DNA of 64,000 bases from Microvirga sp. TS319. Its GTDB lineage: Bacteria > Pseudomonadota > Alphaproteobacteria > Rhizobiales > Beijerinckiaceae. Under the pieces are notes generated by a model. That model saw only the letters and a list, made by a program, of their open reading frames with translations. It did no database searches and was not told the origin of the DNA. Positions 42,874 to 52,183 of the stretch are shown one piece after another; within the stretch, counting starts at the first letter, position 1; each line of letters begins with the position of its first letter. A program made the position numbers and the translations under genes. Location: the NCBI RefSeq assembly GCF_041276405.1, contig NZ_JBGGGT010000001.1, positions 1,542,501 to 1,606,500 of the forward strand, given 5' to 3'.

Positions 42874-44211
42874 TCAGGCGACCCGCTTCAAGACACTGGA
42901 CAGAGTCTCGACGATGGCATCGATCTGAGAGGTCTCAATGATCAGGGGGGGCGACAGGGCGATGATGTCGCCGGTGACGCGGATCAGCAAGCCTTTCTCG
43001 AAGCAGTCGACGAACGCATCGTACGCCCTGGTTCCCGGTGCCCCGGCGCGGCTTTCCAGCTCGATGCCGGCGATGAGACCGATGGTCCGAATATCAATGA
43101 CATGCGGCAATCCCTTCAAGCTGTGGATCGCGTCGTGCCAGTAGCTCTCGATCTCGGAGGCCCGGGTGAGCAGGTCTTCTTCGCGATAGATGGAGAGCGT
43201 CGCCAGTCCCGCAGCGCAGGCCGCCGGATGGCCTGAATAGGTATAGCCATGGAACAGCTCGATCTGATTTTCGGGCCCATGCATCAGTGCGTCGTGAACC
43301 TTGCGGCTGGCGAACACGGCGCCCATGGGAATGGCGCCGTTGGTCAGGCCCTTGGCGGTCGTGACGAGGTCCGGAATGACGCCGAAATAGTCGACGGCGA
43401 ACGGCGCCCCGAGACGTCCGAAGCCGGTGATGACTTCATCGAAGATGAGCAGGATGCCGTGGCGGTCACAGATCGCCCGCAGGCGCTCGAGATAACCCTT
43501 CGGCGGGATGAGAACGCCGGTCGAGCCGGCAACCGGCTCGACGATCACGGCCGCAATCGTCTCCGCCCCATGGAGCGCAACGAGACGCTCGAGATCATCG
43601 GCGAGTTCAGCGCCATGCTCGGGCTGCCCCTTCACGAAGGCATTGCGGGCAGGGTCATGGGTGTGGCGCAGATGGTCCGCACCGGGAATCTGCGGGAACA
43701 TGCGGCGGTTGTTGACGATGCCGCCGACCGAAATGCCGCCGAAGCCGACGCCGTGGTAGCCGCGCTCGCGCCCGATCAGGCGGGTTCTCGTGCCCTGGCC
43801 GATGGCACGCTGATAAGCAATGGCGATCTTCAGGGCCGTATCGACGGATTCCGATCCGGATCCGGTAAAGAACACTCGGTCGAGACCGGCGCTCGGCCCG
43901 CCGGGCGCGATCTCGGCGAGACGCTCCGCAAACTCGAAGGCGATCGGATGTCCCATCTGGAACGAAGGGGCAAAATCCATCGTGGAAAGCTGCTGCCCTA
44001 CGGCTTCGGCGATCTGGCGGCGGCCGTGACCGGCGTTCACGCACCATAGGCCCGCCGTTCCGTCGAGGATCTGACGGTTGTCGTCGCTCGTGTAGTACAT
44101 CCCTTCCGCGCTCGCGAGCAGGCGGGGCGAGGCTTTGAACTGGCGGTTTGCCGTGAAGGGCATCCAATAGCTGTCGAGCCGGAAGCTGTTGTGACGTTGA
44201 GGTGCATTCAT
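42874..44211 (-). CDS. Class III omega-aminotransferase (beta-alanine/polyamine-pyruvate type)
   Basis: 445 residues, class III PLP fold. DSYWMPFTANRQFKASPRLL at about 13-32 is the start typical of beta-alanine- and putrescine-pyruvate transaminases. FFTGSGSESVDTALKIA (about 118-134) binds the PLP phosphate, EPVAGSTGVLIPPKGYLE the ring region, and the PLP lysine is in LVTTAKGLTNGAIPMGAVF (about 291). It transfers an omega-amino group to pyruvate in the cytoplasm. It is divergent from an XRE-cupin regulator of the PuuR type, which suggests polyamine or beta-alanine metabolism. A stable hairpin pair follows the gene. Confidence 0.9.
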   Translation of the reverse strand: MNAPQRHNSFRLDSYWMPFTANRQFKASPRLLASAEGMYYTSDDNRQILDGTAGLWCVNAGHGRRQIAEAVGQQLSTMDFAPSFQMGHPIAFEFAERLAEIAPGGPSAGLDRVFFTGSGSESVDTALKIAIAYQRAIGQGTRTRLIGRERGYHGVGFGGISVGGIVNNRRMFPQIPGADHLRHTHDPARNAFVKGQPEHGAELADDLERLVALHGAETIAAVIVEPVAGSTGVLIPPKGYLERLRAICDRHGILLIFDEVITGFGRLGAPFAVDYFGVIPDLVTTAKGLTNGAIPMGAVFASRKVHDALMHGPENQIELFHGYTYSGHPAACAAGLATLSIYREEDLLTRASEIESYWHDAIHSLKGLPHVIDIRTIGLIAGIELESRAGAPGTRAYDAFVDCFEKGLLIRVTGDIIALSPPLIIETSQIDAIVETLSSVLKRVA

Positions 44212-44279
44212 GACCGGGATCCTTTCGATGACGGATCATGGCCATGAGCGAGAGACACCAACAAGTCTTTTTCTTTTGC

Positions 44280-44303
44280 TTGCTAAGCTATTGATATTGC
44301 TAA
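44280..44303. promoter_or_regulatory. Direct-repeat operator candidate between aminotransferase and XRE-cupin regulator
   Basis: TTGCTAA occurs at 44280-44286 and again at 44297-44303, 17 bases start to start, close to one and a half helical turns. The repeats lie midway in the divergent spacer. A site for the adjacent helix-turn-helix/cupin regulator is plausible. Confidence 0.35.
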
Positions 44304-44364
44304 TCCTGATCCCGTGTGTTTGTCTGATATTCAACAACAGCAACACAAGGATCGCGGGGACGGA

Positions 44365-44913
44365 ATGGAATTCGATCTAGGCGGCCGGCTGCGCTATGTT
44401 CGGGGGCTTCACAACTTGTCCCAGCGCGAGCTCGCCAGGCGGGCAGGAATCACCAATTCAACGATTTCGCTGATCGAATCCAACCAGACCAACCCTTCCG
44501 TCGGCGCGCTTAAGCGCATCCTGGACGGCATCCCGATCGGCCTGGCGGAGTTCTTCGCCCTGGAGCCCGAGAAGCCGAAGCAGGCCTTTTACCGGTCGGA
44601 TGAGCTGGTTGAGATCGGAAAGGGCAAGATCTCCTACCGTCAGGTCGGAAACAACCTGTTCGGTCGAGCGCTTCAGATCCTCAAGGAGCGATATGAGCCC
44701 GGCGCGGATACGGGCAAGATCCCCCTGACGCACCAAGGCGAAGAGGGCGGCATCGTCCTGAGCGGGCGCCTGGAAGTCACCGTCGACGACGAGCGGCGGA
44801 TCCTCGGGCCGGGCGACGCCTATTATTTCGAAAGCTGGAGACCGCACCGCTTCCGCTGCGTCGGCCCGGTGCCTTGCGAGGTCGTGAGCGCCTGCACGCC
44901 GCCGACGTTCTGA
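44365..44913 (+). CDS. XRE-family regulator with C-terminal cupin domain (PuuR-like)
   Basis: 182 residues. The helix-turn-helix is at about 7-60 (LRYVRGLHNLSQRELARRAG, then ITNSTISLIESNQTNPSVGA). The C-terminal cupin is at about 110-178 (HQGEEGGIVLSGRLEVTVDD, then GDAYYFESWRPHRF). PuuR and its relatives sense small amines or amino acids through the cupin part and repress catabolic genes. The ATG at 44365 starts right before the HTH; the frame continues further upstream but the extension has no family match. It faces the omega-aminotransferase gene across about 150 bases and probably regulates it. Confidence 0.9.
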   Translation: MEFDLGGRLRYVRGLHNLSQRELARRAGITNSTISLIESNQTNPSVGALKRILDGIPIGLAEFFALEPEKPKQAFYRSDELVEIGKGKISYRQVGNNLFGRALQILKERYEPGADTGKIPLTHQGEEGGIVLSGRLEVTVDDERRILGPGDAYYFESWRPHRFRCVGPVPCEVVSACTPPTF

Positions 44914-44957
44914 CCCTTCGTGTCAGAGCGAGGCGCTTCGAACGACGAAACAGCCGT

Positions 44958-46238
44958 TCATGCGGCCTGGAAGCGCCATTCGTCCCTGTAGCGATCGATG
45001 GCGAGATCCGTGTGGGACACCTCCGGGGCCCGGCCCGAGATCAGGTCGGCAAGGACACGGCCGGAGCCGCAGGCCATCGTCCAACCTAGCGTGCCGTGAC
45101 CGGTATTCGTGTAAAGGTTTCCATACCGGGTCGGACCCACCACGGGCGTGCCGTCCGGCGTCATCGGCCGCAACCCGGTCCAGAAGCTGGCCTGCCCGAC
45201 GTCGCCCCCCTGAGGGAACAGGTCGGTGACCGAGTGCTCCAGCGTCGCCCGCCGCGGCGCCCTCAGGCGCTGGCTGAAGCCCGCCAGCTCCGCGGTGCCG
45301 CCGACCCGGATCCGGTCTCCCAGGCGCGTGATCCCGACCTTGTAGGTCTCGTCCATCACCGTGGACACGGGCGCCGCATCGGGGTTCACGACGGGCATCG
45401 TCAGGGAATAGCCCTTCACTGGATAGACCGGCAGATGGATCCCCAGAGGCTTCACCAGCTGGGGCGTATAGCTGCCCATGGCCGCCACATAGGCGTCGGC
45501 GGTGAGGATCTCGCCGCCCTCCACCTGAACGCCGGAGATCCGGTCGCCTTCTGTGAGCAGTTTCCGGACGGATGTGCCATATCGGAACTGAACGCCCAGG
45601 CTCTCTGCAATCACAGCAAGCCGCTGCGTGAACAGGTGGGCGTCACCGGTCTCGTCGCCGAGAAGACGCAGTCCGCCGGCCACCTTGCTCCTGACGAGGC
45701 CCAAGGCCGGTTCGACGGCGACACATCCGGCGGGGTCCAGGATCTCGTAGGGAACCCCATAGGCGTCGAGAACGGCCGTGTCCTCGCCGATTCCGTCGAG
45801 CTGCTTTTGCGTGCGGAAGAGCTGGAGCAGCCCCTTCTCCCGGTGGTCGTAGGCGATGCCCGTCTCCTGCCGCAGCTCGCGCAGGCAATCCCGGCTGTAT
45901 TCGGCCAAGCTGACCATGCGGCTCTTGTTGCGCCGATAGGCCTCCTCGGTGCAATTGGCCAGCATATGGGCAAGCCAGCCCCAGAGGCGCAGCTCGGTGC
46001 GCGGCCAGAGCACTAGAGGCCGGTGCTTCATCAGCAGCCACTTCATGGCCTTCACCGGAATGCCCGGAGCGGCCCAGGGCGCGGAATAGCCGGGCGAGAC
46101 CTGCCCGGCGTTGGCGAAGCTCGTCTCCATGCCGGCGGCGGGCTGGCGGTCCAGCACGGTCACTTCGTGGCCCTGCCTGGCGAGGTAATAGGCGGACGTG
46201 ACGCCGACGACGCCACTGCCGAGAACGAGAACGCGCAT
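44958..46238 (-). CDS. dadA: D-amino acid dehydrogenase
   Basis: 426 residues. The FAD fold begins [20 protein letters not shown] (about 3-22), followed by [20 protein letters not shown] (about 39-58), the family hallmark. Near the C-terminus [20 protein letters not shown] and [19 protein letters not shown] complete the FAD site. DadA is a membrane-associated, quinone-linked enzyme that oxidises D-amino acids to keto acids and ammonium. Its partner alanine racemase is not in the window. The upstream Lrp-family gene is on the same strand, and a dyad at 46455-46477 lies between the two. Confidence 0.95.
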   Translation of the reverse strand: MRVLVLGSGVVGVTSAYYLARQGHEVTVLDRQPAAGMETSFANAGQVSPGYSAPWAAPGIPVKAMKWLLMKHRPLVLWPRTELRLWGWLAHMLANCTEEAYRRNKSRMVSLAEYSRDCLRELRQETGIAYDHREKGLLQLFRTQKQLDGIGEDTAVLDAYGVPYEILDPAGCVAVEPALGLVRSKVAGGLRLLGDETGDAHLFTQRLAVIAESLGVQFRYGTSVRKLLTEGDRISGVQVEGGEILTADAYVAAMGSYTPQLVKPLGIHLPVYPVKGYSLTMPVVNPDAAPVSTVMDETYKVGITRLGDRIRVGGTAELAGFSQRLRAPRRATLEHSVTDLFPQGGDVGQASFWTGLRPMTPDGTPVVGPTRYGNLYTNTGHGTLGWTMACGSGRVLADLISGRAPEVSHTDLAIDRYRDEWRFQAA

Positions 46239-46454
46239 GGTTCGTGACCCTTAGGAATGGATGCGATGGATGTGGTCGCGGGCGCCCGGGCCGACAGCCG
46301 TCGTCGGCAGGATCGAACGAGCCAGAGCAAGAGGCGTCGAACGGGAAAGCGGCACGGGAGGCACCTCGGAGGACGATTGAAGGTGACGTAAATCGCCCTG
46401 CATTTCCTGCCGAAGCGTCGTAGACTTCGCGTATTTACATGCTCTGGGCATTAT

Positions 46455-46477
46455 AAACTTCGATGGAATCGAACTTT
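46455..46477. promoter_or_regulatory. Lrp-type dyad upstream of dadA
   Basis: Arms AAACTTCGAT (46455-46464) and ATCGAACTTT (46468-46477) with spacer GGA; nine of ten positions are complementary. It sits in the spacer between the dadA start (46238) and the end of the Lrp gene (46531), about 215 bases upstream of the ATG. A binding site for the adjacent Lrp-family regulator is plausible. Confidence 0.45.
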
Positions 46478-46530
46478 ATGCCGTCGCAAACGGTGCCCGA
46501 CAAATCTTCCGTAACAGAATGAGGAAGGCG

Positions 46531-46977
46531 CTAAAGATCCGGCGGCTTGATGACGGCCCGGATCGCGAAGCTCGATTGAATGCGGGCGACCCCGGGCAGG
46601 CAGGAGAGGACGTCCGTGTGAATGCGCTCGTAGCTCGCCGCGTCTGGAACGGCGACGCGCAGCAGGTAGTCCGAGGACCCGGTCATGAGATAGCACTCCC
46701 GGATATCAGGACATTGGCAGGCAGCCTTCTCGAAGCGCCGGAGATACTCGTCTGTCTGCCGCTCCAGGGTGATCTGCACGATCACGACCGTCTCGGTCGT
46801 GGCGGCCCTGTCGTTGATCAGGGCGGAGTATCCCCGGATCGTCCCGCTCTCCTCCAGAAGCCGCACCCGGCGCAGGCATGCCGAGGGAGAGAGCCCGACC
46901 TTCTCGGCGAGGTCGGCATTCGTGATGCGCCCGTCGGCCCGGAGAATGCTGATGATGCGCTGGTCTATGGCGTCCAT
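46531..46977 (-). CDS. Lrp/AsnC-family transcriptional regulator
   Basis: 148 residues. The AsnC-type helix-turn-helix is at about 3-50 (MDAIDQRIISILRADGRITN, then SACLRRVRLLEESGTIRGY). The effector-binding RAM domain follows from about 62 (TVVIVQITLE) and contains CYLMTGSSDYLLRVAVPD (about 95-112). Lrp-type regulators commonly activate dadA in response to alanine or leucine. It is unusual in being encoded upstream on the same strand rather than divergently. Confidence 0.92.
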   Translation of the reverse strand: MDAIDQRIISILRADGRITNADLAEKVGLSPSACLRRVRLLEESGTIRGYSALINDRAATTETVVIVQITLERQTDEYLRRFEKAACQCPDIRECYLMTGSSDYLLRVAVPDAASYERIHTDVLSCLPGVARIQSSFAIRAVIKPPDL

Positions 46978-47064
46978 GTCGGCTCAAAGGTCGGTTGAGA
47001 ATCGAACGGCTCCGACGGAGATGCACCATCGCATAGCGCAATCGCCCGTCCAAGGCGACCGGTC

Positions 47065-47844
47065 TCAGGCCTTGCTCAGGAGATCGGACCGGAAGGACGC
47101 GTCGAGGCGCTGCATGAAGCTTTCCGCGCAGCACATGTGCTCGCGCATGATCCGGCTGACGGCGCGGCGATCCTTCGTCCGGAAGGCCGCCACGAGATCC
47201 CGGTGACTCGTCACGTTGTGCTGGCCGAAGGCCTCGTGCTCGTCGTAGCGGTCGCTGCGGAACTCGACGAGATCGCGCAGGAGACCGTTCAGGAAGCGGC
47301 AGATGAAGGCGAGCAGAGGATTGTCGCAGCTCTCGCAGAGAATGTCGTGGAACTCGATTTCGAGCCGCCGTCCCGCGACGCGGTCGCCGCTGTCGCGGGC
47401 TTCGACGCATTGCTCGATATTGGCCTCCAGCCGCGTGAGCTGATCCTCCGTCAGTTGGCCGACGACGCTCTCCGCCAGGGAGACTTCGAGGCTGCGCCGG
47501 AGGACGTAGATCTGCTCGAAGTCCAGGACCTGGAAATGGAGGTAGCTGCGCAGTTGCTGCATGGCCGCGTCGATGGAGACGGGCTGGATCTCGGCGCCGC
47601 CGTTCGGGCCGGTCTGCATCTTGACGAGCCCCTGCACCTCGAGGGCCTTCAGGGCTTCGCGCAGCGTGCCTTTCGCGCAGCCATAATGCTGCATCAGCGT
47701 CTTCTCGTTGGGCAGCCGGTCGCCCGGTTTCAGGCCCTCGCGCGCAATCCAGCGCCTCAGATCCTCGGCGATCTGGTCCGAGAGCTTCGTGCGCTGCATC
47801 CGTCCGCGCCCGCGGGCCGGAAGGCCTTCCTTGTCGCTTGTCAT
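47065..47844 (-). CDS. GntR-family regulator with FCD domain
   Basis: 259 residues. The winged helix-turn-helix occupies about 20-85 (KLSDQIAEDLRRWIAREGLK, then MQHYGCAKGTLREALKALEV). The FCD effector domain follows, with VLRRSLEVSLAE and EIEFHDILCESCDNPLL (about 165-181) and HRDLVAAFRTKDRRAVSRIM carrying the metal-binding histidines. FCD regulators respond to organic acids or amino acid derivatives. The gene overlaps the M81 peptidase gene by four bases and is the last gene of the Liv/hydrolase run. A palindrome at 55325-55336 is a candidate operator. Confidence 0.9.
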   Translation of the reverse strand: MTSDKEGLPARGRGRMQRTKLSDQIAEDLRRWIAREGLKPGDRLPNEKTLMQHYGCAKGTLREALKALEVQGLVKMQTGPNGGAEIQPVSIDAAMQQLRSYLHFQVLDFEQIYVLRRSLEVSLAESVVGQLTEDQLTRLEANIEQCVEARDSGDRVAGRRLEIEFHDILCESCDNPLLAFICRFLNGLLRDLVEFRSDRYDEHEAFGQHNVTSHRDLVAAFRTKDRRAVSRIMREHMCCAESFMQRLDASFRSDLLSKA

Positions 47845-49343
47845 GGTTGCACCGCCTCAGGCCTCCAGGGGATGTCTTCCTGGAGAGGGTATATCGGACG
47901 GGCGAGCTTTTCGAAACGGAATAACTTGTAATCCGAACTCGTCACGCCGCGGCTCGCACATTCGACGACCGCCCTGGCGACGGGCTCGAAGACCGGGCGG
48001 CAATACATGCGCGATTTCAGGATCAGATAGCGGCACGCGCGAGGGTCGAGGCCGACGCTGGTGAACACGGCAAGATCCCACGGCTCGTGGGGAAGCTCGG
48101 TCACGAGCACCCGCGCCCGGCCGGTATCCAGAACGGCGGCACGCCCCATGGAGCAGCGCATGCCCGTATAGGTCGGCCCGCTGATCGTGTAGTCCCCGTC
48201 GCCGAGGACCTGCACGACCCCGTCAAGCTCCAGCGGGCGCTTCCACACGCCGATGCGGGGCATGGCCACCCGGTTGCCGATTGCGAGCGTGACCCGCGCG
48301 CCGACGCCCGCCGCCATCATGGCCGCCACGGCGTCGGGATCGCAGATCGGGCCCGCGACGATGTCGTCGAGCCCCTGCTCCAGCGCCTCGCCGAGCACGT
48401 CCATGGTATCGCAGGTGCCGCCCGACATGCAGTTGTCGCCGTGATCGAGCAGAAGCACAGGACCCTGCCCTGCTCTCCCGGCGGCCGCCCGCGCGGCCAT
48501 GATCGAACGGGACAGCGGCTCCTCGTGATACACGAACTCGGCCCGGCGCTCCCACAGGAGCCGGCCGACGTCGCGAGCGGCCTCTACCGCGAGATCGGCC
48601 GATTCCGCGATCGCGATCACCGACACGCCGGCCTCGGGGATATCGGCGATGGGAAAGCCGCCGAAGACGCTGACCGCAAGCACGCCGGGCCGCGCCTCCG
48701 CCTCTCGCGCGGCAAAAATCGCATCCTGCATGGCGCCGGGAATGCCGGTATTCATCCTCAGGGTATGGGCCAACTGCGGCGGATGGCACCACGCGCGCTG
48801 CGGCGCGAGCCGACCGTCGAGCATGCGCCCGACGAGCCGGGCCACATGGGCGCCTGTCTCGGCCATGTCCACATGAGGATAGGTCTTGAAGCCGACGAGC
48901 ACGTCGGCGTTGGCGACCATGCGCGCGGTGATGTTGCCGTGGAGGTCGAGCGCAACGCCGACCGGCACATCCGGCGCGACGGCGCGGATACGCGCGAGAA
49001 GCTCGCCCTCGCCGTCATCGAGGCTCTCCGTCACCATCGCGCCGTGAAGATCGAGAAGGACGGCGTCGCATCCCTGACTGACGGCATCGACGATAGCGGC
49101 CGCCATGGCCTCGAAAGCGTCGTCAGCGACAGGGCCGCTCGGGTTGGCGGTCGCGAAGACAGGCGTGGAGGCTTCCGCACCCCGCTCCTCCGCGAAGGCC
49201 AGGAACGCGCCCATGGCCGTGCTCGAACCTTCGCCTGCCTGAAGGGCATCCCGACCCCAGCGGGGATTGAACGATGCAAGCGGCGTCGGCACTGGCGAGA
49301 ACGTATTGGTTTCATGATTCATGCGGGCGACAACGAAGCGCAT
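47841..49343 (-). CDS. M81-family metallopeptidase (MlrC-like)
   Basis: 500 residues. The start VVARMNHETNTFSPVPTPLA (about 4-23) is diagnostic of the MlrC family, and VLLDLHGAMV, VALDLHGNITARM (about 130-142) and YPHVDMAETGAHVARL (about 155-170) hold the zinc ligands. MlrC was described as the last peptidase of microcystin degradation; related genes are common beside Liv or Dpp transporters in alphaproteobacteria and act on peptides or amide-linked compounds. No signal peptide is seen. It overlaps the FCD regulator by four bases. Confidence 0.9.
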   Translation of the reverse strand: MRFVVARMNHETNTFSPVPTPLASFNPRWGRDALQAGEGSSTAMGAFLAFAEERGAEASTPVFATANPSGPVADDAFEAMAAAIVDAVSQGCDAVLLDLHGAMVTESLDDGEGELLARIRAVAPDVPVGVALDLHGNITARMVANADVLVGFKTYPHVDMAETGAHVARLVGRMLDGRLAPQRAWCHPPQLAHTLRMNTGIPGAMQDAIFAAREAEARPGVLAVSVFGGFPIADIPEAGVSVIAIAESADLAVEAARDVGRLLWERRAEFVYHEEPLSRSIMAARAAAGRAGQGPVLLLDHGDNCMSGGTCDTMDVLGEALEQGLDDIVAGPICDPDAVAAMMAAGVGARVTLAIGNRVAMPRIGVWKRPLELDGVVQVLGDGDYTISGPTYTGMRCSMGRAAVLDTGRARVLVTELPHEPWDLAVFTSVGLDPRACRYLILKSRMYCRPVFEPVARAVVECASRGVTSSDYKLFRFEKLARPIYPLQEDIPWRPEAVQP

Positions 49344-49426
49344 GCCAGTCTATCCTTGTGAAGGCGCTGCCCCGCGCCGATGGGTTTTTGCATCCCGGCA
49401 AGCCGCGAGCGGCCTTCCGATGCGTG

Positions 49427-50680
49427 TCAGCTTGGGCGCTCCGCCCCGCGCCCGTCATAGTCGAGAACCGCGCCGAGGAGCACCTGCGCTCCCGCTGCGC
49501 ATTCCGAAAAGGAGGTGCTTTCCTCCTCGTTGTGGCTCAGCCCACCCGCGCAGGGCACGAAGATCATGGCGGTCGGCGCGACGCGGGCGATATAGGCCGC
49601 GTCGTGACCGGCACCCGAAATCATGGCGCGGGCCGGATATCCCGCCGCCTGCGCGCTCCTGCGTACGGAAGCGAGGCAACCGGCGTCGAACCTGACGGCG
49701 GGCGATTCCCAGACTTTCCTGACTTCCACGACAAGAGCGCCCTTGGCGGCCATCCCGTCGACGGCAGCCATGAGCTTCTGTTCCATGGCGTCGAGGACGC
49801 CGTCCTCCGGATGGCGGAAATCGACCGTGAAGAATACATGCCCCGGAACGACGTTTCGCGAATTGGGCTGAACCTCGATCAGCCCCACGGAACCCACGGC
49901 CGAAGGCGCATGCTCCAGGGCGATGGCCTCGATCCGGTCGATAAGCCGTGCCGCGCCCACGAGGGCGTCGCGCCGCATGGGCATCGGCGTCGAACCCGTA
50001 TGGGCCTCTCGGCCCGTGACGGAAATCTCGTACCAGCGCATGCCCTGGACGCCTTCGACGATCCCGACGACCTTTTCCTCCTGTTCGAGGATGGGGCCCT
50101 GTTCGATATGCAGCTCGAACATCGCCCCGAACGTGACCGACCCCGCCCTGGCGTCGCCGCGATAGCCGATCGCCTCGATGGCCTCGCCGAAGGTGACGCC
50201 CTGGCGATCCTCCCGGCTGTCCGCATAGGCCCGGTCGAAGACGCCCGCATAGACGCCCGATCCCAGCATCGCGGGCGCGAAGCGCGATCCCTCCTCGTTA
50301 GTCCAGTTCACCAGCATGAGGGGCGCGTTCGTCTCGTAGCCGGCGTCGTGCAGGGTCTCGAGGATTTCGAGGCCGCCGAGCACCCCGAGGATCCCGTCGA
50401 ACTTTCCGCCGGTCGGCTGGGTGTCGAGGTGGCTTCCGATCGCAATGGGAGGAAGATCGGCGCGCCTGCCGGGCCGCAGGGCGAACATGTTGCCGACCTC
50501 GTCGACCGTCACGGTGCAGCCGAGCCTCTCGCATTCACGTTTGAGCCAGTCGCGTACCTGCCTGTCGGTTTCCGTCAGGGTCAGACGGGACACGCCGCCC
50601 TTCGGCGTACCGCCGATCCGGGCGGTGTCCATCAAACGGTCCCAGAGGCGCTGGGCATCGATCTGGAGATTTGAAGTCAT
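49427..50680 (-). CDS. M20-family N-carbamoyl-amino-acid hydrolase / allantoate amidohydrolase
   Basis: 417 residues. The metal sites are in PIAIGSHLDTQPTGGKFDG (His, Asp, about 77-95) and in VNWTNEEGSRFAPAM (Glu pair, about 123-137), with FELHIEQGPILE (about 188-199). SGAGHDAAYIARVAPT and FVPCAGGLSHNEEE near the C-terminus are characteristic of the AmaB/HyuC/AllC branch, which cleaves N-carbamoyl amino acids, ureidoglycolate or allantoate to amine, CO2 and ammonium. The ATG at 50680 gives the usual start; a TTG at 50692 is in frame. It lies between the M81 gene and the Liv ATPase, in the same operon. Confidence 0.9.
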   Translation of the reverse strand: MTSNLQIDAQRLWDRLMDTARIGGTPKGGVSRLTLTETDRQVRDWLKRECERLGCTVTVDEVGNMFALRPGRRADLPPIAIGSHLDTQPTGGKFDGILGVLGGLEILETLHDAGYETNAPLMLVNWTNEEGSRFAPAMLGSGVYAGVFDRAYADSREDRQGVTFGEAIEAIGYRGDARAGSVTFGAMFELHIEQGPILEQEEKVVGIVEGVQGMRWYEISVTGREAHTGSTPMPMRRDALVGAARLIDRIEAIALEHAPSAVGSVGLIEVQPNSRNVVPGHVFFTVDFRHPEDGVLDAMEQKLMAAVDGMAAKGALVVEVRKVWESPAVRFDAGCLASVRRSAQAAGYPARAMISGAGHDAAYIARVAPTAMIFVPCAGGLSHNEEESTSFSECAAGAQVLLGAVLDYDGRGAERPS

Positions 50681-50702
50681 TCGCTTTACCAAAACGCGGG
50701 GA

Positions 50703-51413
50703 TCAATGGGCCTTCACGCCCAGATAGCGGTCCTTCGTCGCCTCGTCGGCCGCGAACTCGGCATGGGTGCCGTGATAGGCGACCCGGCCGAGTTCCAGGA
50801 TGTAGTGGCGGTCGGCGAGCTCGGTGCAGACGGCGAGATTCTGCTCGACGAGCAGGATCGGGATCCCGGTCGCGCGGATCTTCCTGATCTGGTCGACGAT
50901 TTCATCGACGATCACGGGCGCCAGCCCTTCGACGGGTTCGTCCAGCATCAGGAGTTTGGGCGCGTTGAGAAGGGCGCGCGCGATGGCCAGCATCTGCTGC
51001 TCGCCGCCGGAGAGTTGGCCGCCGCCGTTGCGGCGCCGCTCTTCGAGACGCGGAAAGATCGCATACACGTCCTTCAGCGACCAGGGAGAGCCCTTGCGCT
51101 CCGCGATGCGCAAATTCTCCTCGACGCTGAGAAGGCCGAAGATGCCGCGATTCTCGGGCACGAGGGCGAGACCGCGCTGCGCGATCTTGTGAGGACGCCA
51201 TCCCGTGATGTCCGTTCCCGCGAAGCGCACCCGCCCGGCGCTGGGCGACAGCAGGCCGCTGATGCTCTTCAGGGTCGAGGTCTTTCCGGCGCCGTTCCGG
51301 CCGAGCAGCGTCACGACCTCGCCGGCCCGCACCTCGAGCGTGACACCTTGCAGAATATGGCTCTTGCCGTAATAGCCGTGCACGTTTTCGATTTCGAGCA
51401 ATGCCGAACTCAT
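50703..51413 (-). CDS. livF: Branched-chain amino acid-type ABC transporter ATPase (LivF type)
   Basis: 236 residues. Walker A is GRNGAGKTSTLKSISG (about 38-53), the LivF-typical LALVPENRGIFGLLSVEEN (about 82-100), signature LSGGEQQMLAIARAL (about 133-147), Walker B LLMLDEPVEGLAP and H-loop LLVEQNLAV. It partners LivG, LivM and LivH encoded upstream and overlaps livG by four bases. It drives import of amino acids or similar compounds. Confidence 0.94.
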   Translation of the reverse strand: MSSALLEIENVHGYYGKSHILQGVTLEVRAGEVVTLLGRNGAGKTSTLKSISGLLSPSAGRVRFAGTDITGWRPHKIAQRGLALVPENRGIFGLLSVEENLRIAERKGSPWSLKDVYAIFPRLEERRRNGGGQLSGGEQQMLAIARALLNAPKLLMLDEPVEGLAPVIVDEIVDQIRKIRATGIPILLVEQNLAVCTELADRHYILELGRVAYHGTHAEFAADEATKDRYLGVKAH

Positions 51414-52183
51414 GCGAGATCACCCGTGATCATGTTGCCGAGATAGGCACGCCGCACTTCTGGATCGTCCCGCACCAGGACAGGCGGTCCCTCCACCAGC
51501 ACGCGGCCCGCGCGCATGACCGTCACGGTGTCGCTGATGTTCATGACGATGCCCATGTTGTGCTCGATGAAGAGCACCGTATGGTCGCGGCCCAGATCGC
51601 GGATCAGCGCCTTCATGGCCTCGACGTCGTCGATTCCCATTCCCGATGTCGGCTCGTCGAGCAGGATCAGCCCCGGCTTCGCGGCGACCGCCATGCCGAC
51701 CTCGAGCCGCCGTTGCTGCCCGTGCGAGAGTTCGCCCGCCGCCCGGTCCGAGACATGAGTCAGCTCCAGGCGCTCCATGACCTCGTCGGCGATGGCGAGG
51801 GCGTTGCCGTGCGGATCGACTCCGCGCCAGGGCGCGAGCGCCTGCAGGGGCGCGCGCCCCTGCGCCGCCAGACGCAGATTCTCGCGGACGCTCAGGTTCT
51901 GGAAAAGGCTCGTCACCTGGAAGGAGCGCGCGATACCAAGGGGCACTCTCTTGTCGTCCGAGAGATGCGTGATGTCGCGCCCGTTGAGAGTGATCCGTCC
52001 GCTCGAGGCCCGCACACGGCCGGTGAGGGCGTGGAACAGGGTGGTTTTTCCCGCGCCGTTCGGGCCGATCACGGAATGGATCGTGTTCGGCCGAATGGTC
52101 AGCGTGACGTCCGAGAGCGCAACGAAACTGCCGTAGCGGACGCCGAGCTTGTCGGCCGCAAGGATGGGAGGCCGGGCGCTCAT
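51410..52183 (-). CDS. livG: Branched-chain amino acid-type ABC transporter ATPase (LivG type)
   Basis: 257 residues. Walker A is GPNGAGKTTLFHALTG (about 40-55), then GIARSFQVTSLFQNLSVREN (about 83-102), signature LSHGQQRRLEVGMAV (about 152-166), Walker B LILLDEPTSGMG and H-loop LFIEHNMGIVM. The ATG at 52183 follows GGAGGAG, and the frame continues upstream through the LivM gene without being coding there. Four-base overlaps connect it to livM and livF. Confidence 0.94.
   Translation of the reverse strand: MSARPPILAADKLGVRYGSFVALSDVTLTIRPNTIHSVIGPNGAGKTTLFHALTGRVRASSGRITLNGRDITHLSDDKRVPLGIARSFQVTSLFQNLSVRENLRLAAQGRAPLQALAPWRGVDPHGNALAIADEVMERLELTHVSDRAAGELSHGQQRRLEVGMAVAAKPGLILLDEPTSGMGIDDVEAMKALIRDLGRDHTVLFIEHNMGIVMNISDTVTVMRAGRVLVEGPPVLVRDDPEVRRAYLGNMITGDLA

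Noticed and set aside
49274..50674. 466-codon plus-strand frame opposite the M20 hydrolase
   Set aside because: The opposite strand holds a complete M20 enzyme with metal motifs and tight operon spacing.
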